From: Clostridia bacterium
GTDB lineage: Bacteria; Bacillota; Clostridia; Oscillospirales; CAG-272
DNA length: 41,102 nucleotides
Reading direction: 5' to 3'
NCBI GenBank assembly: GCA_017467085.1
Contig: JAFTSW010000045.1
Location: forward strand, 1-41,102
Below the pieces are notes generated by a model. That model saw only the letters and a list, made by a program, of their open reading frames with translations, was not told the origin of the DNA and ran no database searches. The translations under genes were made by a program, and so were the position numbers. Positions 25,831 to 32,764 of the stretch are shown in pieces. The first letter of the stretch is position 1. The number at the start of each line of letters is the position of its first letter.

Positions 25831-25845
25831 CATCTCAACGATTGT

Positions 25846-25874
25846 ATTATAACAAAAGGAAATCCCTCTGTCTT
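25846..25874 (-). promoter_or_regulatory. Promoter of the oxidoreductase at 24709-25776
   Basis: On the minus strand, AAGACA (25874-25869), a 17-base spacer and TATAAT (25851-25846). The two -10 boxes are 15 bases apart and the predicted start points nearly coincide, so two RNA polymerases cannot occupy both. Confidence 0.7.
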
Positions 25875-25904
25875 TACAGGAAAAGGACAAACTTTTGCAC
25901 TATC

Positions 25905-25915
25905 GGGTTAAAAAA
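25905..25915 (+). promoter_or_regulatory. GGGTTAAAAAA motif, candidate AraC site
   Basis: Identical over 11 bases to 7697-7707 in the other AraC/oxidoreductase region. It lies about 30 bases upstream of the oxidoreductase -35 box. Confidence 0.4.
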
Positions 25916-25951
25916 ACGCAAAATAAACGAATTTTTTTGAAGGAACGGAAA

Positions 25952-26824
25952 ATGAACTATAAAGGAATGCCCATAGCGGAGCTGGTGTCGGTGACGGAAA
26001 TCGTCACCGTCCTGAAGAAGCGCTTCGTGTGGCACACGGGGAAAAGAAGTGGCGGCGAGGCGCACGATTTTCCTGAGATGATTTATATCGTCAAGGGCGC
26101 CTACACCCCGTCCTTGGACGGAAAGAGCTATCCTTTGCAGGAGGGAGAGCTTTTAACCTATGCGCCCTTGGCACATCATAAAGGGGAGCGTCTTGAGGAC
26201 GCAGACGTCTTAATTCTCAGCTTTAAGGGGGAGGGGGCGTTGCTTGAGAGCCTGTATAACAGGGTCTTATCCTTGACCTACGAGGAGAAGGAGCGCCTGT
26301 TCGCGATTGCGGAAAAGGGGCTTAGCTTCTTTGAGCCTCACCCCGTCCAGGCACAGCTTGGCGGTATGCGATTAAAGGAGGGGACTGACCCCTTCGTTTT
26401 GCAGGAGATGAAACGGGAATTAGAGCTTTTCATCATTTCGATGGCGACACGGCTGACCGATGCCCCCCACGGAGAGGGGAGCGAGGAAAGAGGGATAGTG
26501 GAGCGGTATTTACGGGAGCATATAGGCGAAAGCCTGACGCTTGCGGAGATTGCCGAGGAGAACGGTATGAGCGTTTCCAAGCTGAAGCTCCTCTTTCGCG
26601 GCGGCGAGGAGGGCGGTGCTGTCAATTATCACCTTGCCTTGAAAATAGAGGAGGCAAAGCGCCTTTTGCGTGAAAAGCAATATAACGTCAGCGAAATCGC
26701 CGAGCGGCTGGGCTTCTCCTCGGTGCATTATTTTTCCAGACTCTTTAAGGCACGGGTGGGCGCCTCGCCAACTCTCTATGCCAAAACTCTTTTGACGGGA
26801 GCGCTTTCCGCGGCAGAGGCGTAA
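25952..26824 (+). CDS. AraC-family transcriptional regulator
   Basis: 290 residues. The cupin-type sensor domain (about 30-90) contains AHDFPEMIYIVKGAY and LQEGELLTYAPLAHH. The C-terminal 100 residues hold two helix-turn-helix units (LTLAEIAEENGMSVSKLKLL and NVSEIAERLGFSSVHYFSRL), closing with FKARVGASPTLYAK. It probably controls the divergent oxidoreductase. AGGAAC six or so bases before the ATG at 25952 fixes the start. It ends at a strong terminator. Ligand unknown. Confidence 0.9.
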   Translation: MNYKGMPIAELVSVTEIVTVLKKRFVWHTGKRSGGEAHDFPEMIYIVKGAYTPSLDGKSYPLQEGELLTYAPLAHHKGERLEDADVLILSFKGEGALLESLYNRVLSLTYEEKERLFAIAEKGLSFFEPHPVQAQLGGMRLKEGTDPFVLQEMKRELELFIISMATRLTDAPHGEGSEERGIVERYLREHIGESLTLAEIAEENGMSVSKLKLLFRGGEEGGAVNYHLALKIEEAKRLLREKQYNVSEIAERLGFSSVHYFSRLFKARVGASPTLYAKTLLTGALSAAEA

Positions 26825-26868
26825 AAAAGACGAATAGCGGCTTTGTATCACGCTATTCGTCTTTTTAT
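26824..26868. terminator. Bidirectional terminator
   Basis: A perfect 16-base-pair stem (26824-26839 with 26851-26866) and T run. It is shared by the AraC gene and the convergent YitT-like gene. Confidence 0.9.
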
Positions 26869-26875
26869 TTTGGAT

Positions 26876-27562
26876 TTATACCTTGTCGGCGGCTTTTCCC
26901 TTGAAGGCAGGTGGGAATACGAAGAAATGCTCCAAAAGGGAAGAGAAGCGACCGATGAGAAAGCCGTTGACCAAGGCGCAGACCACCGTTCCCCAATTCA
27001 CACCTACGAAGGTGCCAAAGCCAAAGAAGAGAAAGGAAAGGAGAAGCGCCAGAAGGCAGCTGGAGCAGTCATAAACTGTTTTGAAGCGAGAGATAGAAAG
27101 GTGATACACCTCCGAAATTTCCTTGACGAACAGCTCGTATACCTCAGGCGCCAAATAGGTATGGAACATCAAGGACACGCCCAAGGAGCAAACCGCCATA
27201 CCCAGGAAGAACAGCAAAAGCCGTACCCACAAAAGACCCGTAGGCAGGGGAGAAAGCACGAAAAGGAAGAAATCCAGCAAAAAGCCGTACAGAACGGCGG
27301 TGGCAAAGGCGAAAAGATACCGCAGGCGGAAGCGGCGGACGATGAGCATCATCAAAAGAAGCAAAACCGCCTGGAACACGTATTCTGCCATACCGAAGGA
27401 GAAAAAGGGGAAAATCGGCTGTAGCCATACGTGAAAAATATAAGCGGGCGCCACCACCATAGAAAGCCCGAAATTCGCAAGTGTCATAAGGGAAGTGGAA
27501 AAGGCAAGTAAAATCAATCCGAAAACGTAGGCAAGCTCGGAATAAAAGGTCTTTTTTGACAT
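26876..27562 (-). CDS. YitT/YczE-like integral membrane protein
   Basis: 228 residues with five or six membrane helices. The opening YVFGLILLAFSTSLMTLANFGLSMVVAPAY pattern (in two blocks), with a GLS turn after the first helix, is typical of the YczE/YitT/DUF6198 group of uncharacterised Firmicutes membrane proteins; SRFKTVYDC lies between helices in the C-terminal half. The function of the family is unknown. AAGGAG before the ATG at 27562 sets the start. It follows the PHP gene behind a terminator hairpin, and I see no separate promoter in the 30 bases between. Confidence 0.75.
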   Translation of the reverse strand: MSKKTFYSELAYVFGLILLAFSTSLMTLANFGLSMVVAPAYIFHVWLQPIFPFFSFGMAEYVFQAVLLLLMMLIVRRFRLRYLFAFATAVLYGFLLDFFLFVLSPLPTGLLWVRLLLFFLGMAVCSLGVSLMFHTYLAPEVYELFVKEISEVYHLSISRFKTVYDCSSCLLALLLSFLFFGFGTFVGVNWGTVVCALVNGFLIGRFSSLLEHFFVFPPAFKGKAADKV

Positions 27563-27592
27563 AGAAGGCTCCTTACTTCTAAGCAAACTTAC

Positions 27593-27632
27593 AAAAGGAC
27601 ACCCTATTTTACAAGCAGGGGTGTCCTTTTTG
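27593..27632. terminator. Terminator of the transketolase-PHP operon
   Basis: AAAAGGACACCC (27593-27604) pairs with GGGTGTCCTTTT (27619-27630), with U or A runs at both ends. On the minus strand it follows the PHP stop and precedes the YitT-like gene. Confidence 0.85.
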
Positions 27633-27642
27633 ATGCTTGATA

Positions 27643-28647
27643 TTATGTGTTTATTTCATCCTTGAAATAGGCGCGGGAATAGGCGGCCTGTCCCGATGCG
27701 GTATGCACCTCGATGCGGAAAAATCCGCCAAGCCGTAAAAAGTCAAGAGGGAAAGCAGCCCTGTCTACGTAGCCCCCCTCGCCGCGTACCGCAAAAAGCT
27801 CCCGTCCCTTGCTGTGCAGGGAAATGACAGCGGCAGGAGAGGTATGGACGAAGAGCGTCCCATTTTCCACATACAGAGAGCGTATCTCGGCTCCCGTGGA
27901 GGCGTAGCAGTTGCCCTGCGCCAAGGCGTCGGTCACATCCTCGTATGAAAGCCTCGGCGCCACGATGACCGTATAGGCAAGGAAGCTGCCCGAGGCGCCC
28001 TTGTTGTGGTTATCGTCCCCCGCTACCCCGTAGGCACGGACGCCCCGACGGGTCAAGGCGGCGTAAAACTCGGCATCGTTATCCCCGTATAGCCAGGTGT
28101 CGCCGTTGAGAAGCTCAATGCCATCGAGCCCCTGAAGATTGGCGATGGTGTCGGGCTCCTGTCCCGACCAGCGGGGGTGATTGTAATGTACCAAGAAGCC
28201 GTTTGCCTTTGCCTCGGCAATCAGATGATTGACAAAGCCGTCATCGTATACGTAGCGGCATTGCTCGCCCACGTAGCGCACGAAGGGAATATAGTCGGCG
28301 CAGTTGCCGGGGGTGAAGTTTTCGGGATAAAAGCAAACCTGGGTCACGTCATGAGGGCGCTTTTTTATCAGATTGATGTGATGCACCTTCATCAAGGGCA
28401 GGTCCCTCGTGTCAACCTGGACCTCTTTAATGGAGGTTTCGTAGCCGTTTAACGCCAGAAATTCCCCATCGGTCAAATCCCCGTGGTCGAGCAAAATCTC
28501 GTGGTCGGTAAACGCCACCACGGAATAGCCCTCTGCCTTGTAGCGGCGCTTGATTTCCTCGGGGGTCCAGGCACCGTCGGACACGGTGGAGTGGCAGTGC
28601 AGATTGGCCTTGTAGGCGTTGCCCTCGGGCAACAGAAATTGCTTCAT
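27643..28647 (-). CDS. PHP-domain phosphoesterase
   Basis: A 334-residue member of the PHP family (polymerase and histidinol phosphatase), metal-dependent phosphoesterases. NLHCHSTVSDG (His-x-His metal site), FTDHE, HYNHPRWSG and GVAGDDNHNKG appear in family order, covering about residues 14-240; the remaining C-terminus is beta-rich. The substrate may be a sugar or nucleotide phosphate and cannot be fixed. AAAGGA before the ATG at 28647 sets the start. It lies 80 bases downstream of the transketolase C-subunit and is separated from it by a perfect hairpin without a T run, so it is probably in the same operon. Confidence 0.85.
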   Translation of the reverse strand: MKQFLLPEGNAYKANLHCHSTVSDGAWTPEEIKRRYKAEGYSVVAFTDHEILLDHGDLTDGEFLALNGYETSIKEVQVDTRDLPLMKVHHINLIKKRPHDVTQVCFYPENFTPGNCADYIPFVRYVGEQCRYVYDDGFVNHLIAEAKANGFLVHYNHPRWSGQEPDTIANLQGLDGIELLNGDTWLYGDNDAEFYAALTRRGVRAYGVAGDDNHNKGASGSFLAYTVIVAPRLSYEDVTDALAQGNCYASTGAEIRSLYVENGTLFVHTSPAAVISLHSKGRELFAVRGEGGYVDRAAFPLDFLRLGGFFRIEVHTASGQAAYSRAYFKDEINT

Positions 28648-28677
28648 ATGGCGCAATCCTTTCTTTGCAATAGCGTA

Positions 28678-28701
28678 TCCCGTTCCCGAGAGGGAACGGG
28701 A
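28678..28701 (-). repeat. Hairpin between transketolase and PHP genes
   Basis: TCCCGTTCCC-GAGA-GGGAACGGGA is a ten-base-pair stem with a four-base loop. It lacks a T run in either direction and may separate the stability or expression of the two parts of the operon. Confidence 0.5.
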
Positions 28702-28727
28702 ATGGCGTGTATTCTCGTTTGTTTGGC

Positions 28728-29663
28728 TTATTTCTTCAGGGCAAGTGCTGCCTTTGCCTTTTCGTAAATGCTCTTGGCGGTCAAGCCGTACGCCTCCAAC
28801 AGGGCAGGCACGGTGCCGGAGCGCCCGTAGGTGTCCTCTACGCCCACGCGCAGAACGGGAACGGGGCAAACGGCAGAGGTAGTCTCCGCAACGGCGCTTC
28901 CCAAGCCGCCGATAACGGAATGCTCCTCAGCGGTAACGATGGCGCCTGTTTCCTTGGCTGCCTTGATAAGCAAAGCATCGTCCAAGGGCTTGATGGTGTG
29001 AATATTCAGTACACGGGCGGAAATGCCTTCCTTTTCCAGCATCTCGGCTGCCTCCAGCGCCAGATGAACCATAAGACCCGTGGCAACCAGGGTCACGTCC
29101 TTACCCTCGCGCAGGGTCACACCCTTGCCGATTTCAAACTTGTAGCCCTCGCCGTTGATAATGGGAACGGCGTATCTGCCAAAGCGCAAATATACGGGAC
29201 CCTCATAGAGCAGGGCAGCCTCCACAGCGGCGGTAGCCTCCACGTCATCCGCAGGGTTCAGAATAACCATACCGGGAATGGTACGCATCAAGGCAATATC
29301 CTCGTTGCACTGGTGGGTAGCGCCGTCCTCGCCGACGGTAATGCCTGCGTGGGTAGCGCCGATTTTTACGTTCAGATGGGGATAACCGATAGAGTTTCTG
29401 ATTTGCTCAAAGGCTCTGCCTGCCGCAAACATCGCGAAGGAGCTGGCAAAAACAGACTTGCCTGCGGCGGCGATGCCTGCCGCGGTGCTAATCATATTGC
29501 CCTCGGCGATGCCGCAGTCAAAGAAGCGCTCGGGGAACTTCTTGGCGAACATCGAGGTCTTGGTGGCTGCCGCAAGGTCAGCGTCCAAGACGTAAAAATC
29601 ATATTTTTCTCCTAAGGCTGCCAAAGCGGCGCCATAGCTTTCTCTGGTTGCTTTCTTTTCCAT
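28728..29663 (-). CDS. Transketolase, C-terminal subunit
   Basis: 311 residues covering the pyrimidine-binding and C-terminal domains of transketolase, in split form. YVLDADLAAATKTSMF, the TPP glutamate in FFDCGIAEGNMIS (near 55), FAMFAAGRAFEQIRNS and HAGITVGEDGATHQ are all diagnostic. With the N-terminal subunit it moves two-carbon units in the non-oxidative pentose phosphate pathway. GAGGAAGGGG precedes the ATG; the gene begins 16 bases after the partner's stop. Confidence 0.95.
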   Translation of the reverse strand: MEKKATRESYGAALAALGEKYDFYVLDADLAAATKTSMFAKKFPERFFDCGIAEGNMISTAAGIAAAGKSVFASSFAMFAAGRAFEQIRNSIGYPHLNVKIGATHAGITVGEDGATHQCNEDIALMRTIPGMVILNPADDVEATAAVEAALLYEGPVYLRFGRYAVPIINGEGYKFEIGKGVTLREGKDVTLVATGLMVHLALEAAEMLEKEGISARVLNIHTIKPLDDALLIKAAKETGAIVTAEEHSVIGGLGSAVAETTSAVCPVPVLRVGVEDTYGRSGTVPALLEAYGLTAKSIYEKAKAALALKK

Positions 29664-29679
29664 GGTTCTGTCCCCTTCC

Positions 29680-30498
29680 TCAGTTCAATTCCTGCATAGC
29701 AAGCTTGTATTCTTCCTCGTTGGGAGCCTTGCCGTGCCAGCCAACCTGGTTTTCCATAAAGGAAACGCCCTTGCCCTTTACCGTCTTGGCAATAATGGCG
29801 GTGGGGCGGTCGGTGCAAGCCTTTGCCTTGGCAAAAGCCGCCTCGATTTCCTCGAAGCTGTGACCGTCAATCACAATAACGTTCCAGCCGAATGCCTCAA
29901 GCTTCTTATCGTGGGGGGTGGGGTTCATAACCTCTTGTACGGTGCCGTCAATCTGCAGACCGTTGAAGTCGATAATGGCGCAAAGGTTAGAGAGCTTGTA
30001 GTGCGCGGCAAACATCGCTGCCTCCCAAACCTGTCCCTCCTCGCTTTCACCGTCACCGACGATGGTATACACGCGGAAATCCTTGTTTTCGGTCTTGCCC
30101 ACCAGCGCCATACCGCAGGCGGCGGAAATACCAAGACCCAAAGAGCCTGTGGTCATATCCACACCGGGAATGTGCTTCATATCGGGGTGACCCTGCAAGC
30201 GGCTGTCAATCTTACGCAGCGTTTTTAATTCCTCTACGTCAAAATAGCCGCGCTCTGCCAGCGCCGCATACAGCGCGGGGGCGGTGTGTCCCTTAGAGAG
30301 AACGAAGCGATCTCTGTTTTCATCTTTGGGGTTTTTGGGGTCAATGCGAAGCTCCTTGGTGTATAGGTACGCCATTATATCCGCAATGGAGAGAGAGCCA
30401 CCGGGATGACCGCATCTTGCGTTGTATACGCCCTCAATGATGCCGCGGCGAATACGAAGCGCCGTTTGCTCCAACGCCAACAAAGTTTCCTTATCCAT
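29680..30498 (-). CDS. Transketolase, N-terminal subunit
   Basis: 272 residues forming the diphosphate-binding domain of a split transketolase. GHPGGSLSIADIMAYLY, FVLSKGHTAPALYA and the TPP/Mg motif GDGESEEGQVWEAAMFA, ending in IIDFNG, are present. The frame is open to 30525, but AGAAAGG upstream of the ATG at 30498 and the family start (LLALEQTALRIRRGI) favour the latter. The downstream partner is 16 bases away. The promoter at 30561-30590 overlaps the end of the preceding gene. Confidence 0.95.
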   Translation of the reverse strand: MDKETLLALEQTALRIRRGIIEGVYNARCGHPGGSLSIADIMAYLYTKELRIDPKNPKDENRDRFVLSKGHTAPALYAALAERGYFDVEELKTLRKIDSRLQGHPDMKHIPGVDMTTGSLGLGISAACGMALVGKTENKDFRVYTIVGDGESEEGQVWEAAMFAAHYKLSNLCAIIDFNGLQIDGTVQEVMNPTPHDKKLEAFGWNVIVIDGHSFEEIEAAFAKAKACTDRPTAIIAKTVKGKGVSFMENQVGWHGKAPNEEEYKLAMQELN

Positions 30499-30560
30499 AA
30501 CCGAATCTACCTTTCTTTCCTGCATAGCACAGGGGTTTTATACTGTATTTTCTACTATAT

Positions 30561-30590
30561 ATGATACCATTAAAACGGGGCTTTTGTCAA
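30561..30590 (-). promoter_or_regulatory. Promoter of the transketolase operon
   Basis: On the minus strand, TTGACA (30590-30585), an 18-base spacer and TATCAT (30566-30561). Confidence 0.7.
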
Positions 30591-32008
30591 GGGTTGTCGA
30601 CAAAGTTGCAGTATTTCAGATGCATTTCGTCCCGTAGGCGCAAAAGGAAGCTGATGCCGTATACAATCCAGACCAGAGTCAGCAGAAGCGTCACCCAGAA
30701 GGAGCCCTCAAAACGGGAGAAATAGAGAATTTCTCCCTCCTTGTAAAACTCGTTTGCCTCCTCGGCGGTGAAGATGTGACGGGTGGTGACCGTCATCAGG
30801 AAGACCTCCACACCACGGAAAAGCGCCGCAATACCGCCGAAAACGAGAAAAAGCTTGTTTTGCTTGGCAAGCTCTCTCTGTCGGGGGCTTTCCGCTATGC
30901 GTACCTCCCCCTCGGGGGTCAAGCCCGTGTAGGCGTGAAGGTAGCGGTCAAGCAAGAGGTACAGCAGCCAAAGCGTAAAGAGCAGCGCCACCGCCTCCAA
31001 TACCGAAAAGACCTCCACGAAGGTGTAAAGCTCCCTCGCCGCCTTGACGTAGGAGATGGCTGTATAGTCCTTGTAGGTGGAAACGTACAGCCGTTGGAAA
31101 ACCGTAGCGGCAAGGGAAAAGAGGGTGTATGCCCCTGCGGCGATAGCGCCGTACCTTGCGGCAGGGCGCTCTCTTCTGACTAGTAGGAAGAAAAGAAGGA
31201 AGCAAATGCCGCTGAGGGCGTCGGGCAAGAGATTGTTTCTGTCCGCAATCAGGTCAATCGCCAAAAGCAAGGCACCGACCAGCACGAATAAAAGGCGACT
31301 CTTGGAGCGAAAGAAGGCGTTTGCCCTTAAAGCTTTGTGGCAGTCTGCCGATTTTTTTTCGGTGTAGGCGGTAAAATCCCCGTCCTTTCGCAAATAGGCG
31401 AAATAGTCGCGCCAAAGGCGGAAAAAGTAAATACCGAAGCCCAAAACCAGAGCGGCGGTAAAGACCAGAAGGAAGGGATAGAGCCTGATGGGGTTAAAGA
31501 AATAAAAATCTCCCATCGGGTCTAAATGCCCCACCGAGATAAGCACCATCTCGGGCAAGAAGGAGCCGATATGCTTCAGGGCGAAAAAGACGTAGGTATA
31601 AGGGGTCAGTGCCTTTAAGGGTGGGAATACCGACAGCACCCCGTCCCGTTCTCCGATATAGGAAAAGCCCCTCAGAAGGGAGGAGATAGCAGGGAAAACG
31701 AAAATAGCCTCCACCACCGCAAAGCCTAAGGAGAATACCGACACCATCGCTCTCTGCTCGGCGTTGATTGCCAGAATGTACACCAGCAAAAAGGACGCCG
31801 CCATCTTGGCAACGCTGACCCAGGCAAGAGTCAGAAAGCGGCGCCGTGCCTCGGCAAAATAGGTGTTGACGTCCGCCATACCCACGATGCCTGCCGCCAA
31901 GAAAAAGTAGCCGATGGCATCGGGCAAAAGGTCAAATACCGCAAAATTGGGGTTGCACAGAAACAAAAGCCCCACGGTAAGATAGGAAAAGGAAAATAGC
32001 TTGGACAT
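30587..32008 (-). CDS. Unknown multi-pass membrane protein
   Basis: About 473 residues and some ten predicted membrane helices. Early landmarks are FLCNPNFAVFDLLPDAIGYFFL (helix 1-2 region) and a long hydrophilic loop near 200-215; I recognise no family. A charged segment near 360-375 (PEGEVRIAESPRQRE) precedes the last helices. The start is uncertain: ATG at 32008 lacks a good ribosome binding site, while a TTG at 32035 has GGGGAG only three bases upstream. It is the third gene of a secA transcript and may be coordinated with its membrane neighbour at 32071; the DAIGYFFLA-like stretch hints at shared ancestry with bacterial DUF-type membrane proteins, but this is weak. Confidence 0.6.
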   Translation of the reverse strand: MSKLFSFSYLTVGLLFLCNPNFAVFDLLPDAIGYFFLAAGIVGMADVNTYFAEARRRFLTLAWVSVAKMAASFLLVYILAINAEQRAMVSVFSLGFAVVEAIFVFPAISSLLRGFSYIGERDGVLSVFPPLKALTPYTYVFFALKHIGSFLPEMVLISVGHLDPMGDFYFFNPIRLYPFLLVFTAALVLGFGIYFFRLWRDYFAYLRKDGDFTAYTEKKSADCHKALRANAFFRSKSRLLFVLVGALLLAIDLIADRNNLLPDALSGICFLLFFLLVRRERPAARYGAIAAGAYTLFSLAATVFQRLYVSTYKDYTAISYVKAARELYTFVEVFSVLEAVALLFTLWLLYLLLDRYLHAYTGLTPEGEVRIAESPRQRELAKQNKLFLVFGGIAALFRGVEVFLMTVTTRHIFTAEEANEFYKEGEILYFSRFEGSFWVTLLLTLVWIVYGISFLLRLRDEMHLKYCNFVDNP

Positions 32009-32070
32009 ATAAGACCACGGCTTTCGCTTCCGCAAAAGCTCCCCTTCTGAGCAAGATGGTAAGACGCCGC

Positions 32071-32763
32071 TTATTTCTTGCCCGTTTTACTGTTTTTGCG
32101 CGCCGCGCGCCGCGCTGCCTCCTCCTGCTTGCGGGCAAGGGTCTTTTCGTCCTGCTTGTCCTGCCAGGCACGGAAGCGGTTGATAAAGCCGAATCGGGAG
32201 GGGGCGCGCGTCATATCCTCGTCCCCCTCCAGGCAAATCCAGACGTAGCACTCAAAAAAGAGCTTGGCGTTTAAGAAGGTGAACACGATGCAGTATAAAA
32301 GGTACACCATAGAGAGGGTCATTAAAAAGACGCTGAGTCTGCCAAAGAGCCCCGTTTCCATCACGGTGGCGAACAGCAGATAAATAACGGTAAAAATGCG
32401 GTTGCGCAGGGCACGGACACGCAAAACGGGAATGTCCGTTTCCGTGGCAATCTCCGCCACTCCCTGTAACACGAAAAAGAGGAAAACTGCCTTGCATAAG
32501 CACGCCACAGGGGCAGTGTAGGTGATAAAAATAGGGTTCTCCGCAAAAAATCCCAGAAGAACGCCTATGCGCTCTCCAAACAGAACCAGGGAAAGGAGCG
32601 CCGAGGGAATGCCGAAATAGAGGGCGCTCCGAAAGCCCTTGGCGTACTTGGAAAGGGTCGAAAGCCCAAGCAGCATCAGAAGATAGGCGAAAACGTCCGT
32701 ATAAGCGGCGTAGGCGACGTTAAAGGTCAGTAGATACCCAACGAATAAAAAACCAAAGCCCAT
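32071..32763 (-). CDS. Unknown membrane protein coupled to secA
   Basis: 230 residues with about six membrane helices (from GFLFVGYLLTFNVAYAAY) and a basic cytosolic tail, KQEEAARRAARKNSKTGKK, rich in Lys, Arg and Ala. No family recognised. Its ATG begins one base after the secA stop, so translation is probably coupled to secA. The cytoplasmic tail would be free to bind RNA, lipids or SecA; this is speculation. The following gene starts about 60 bases later. Confidence 0.7.
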   Translation of the reverse strand: MGFGFLFVGYLLTFNVAYAAYTDVFAYLLMLLGLSTLSKYAKGFRSALYFGIPSALLSLVLFGERIGVLLGFFAENPIFITYTAPVACLCKAVFLFFVLQGVAEIATETDIPVLRVRALRNRIFTVIYLLFATVMETGLFGRLSVFLMTLSMVYLLYCIVFTFLNAKLFFECYVWICLEGDEDMTRAPSRFGFINRFRAWQDKQDEKTLARKQEEAARRAARKNSKTGKK

Positions 32764-32764
32764 A

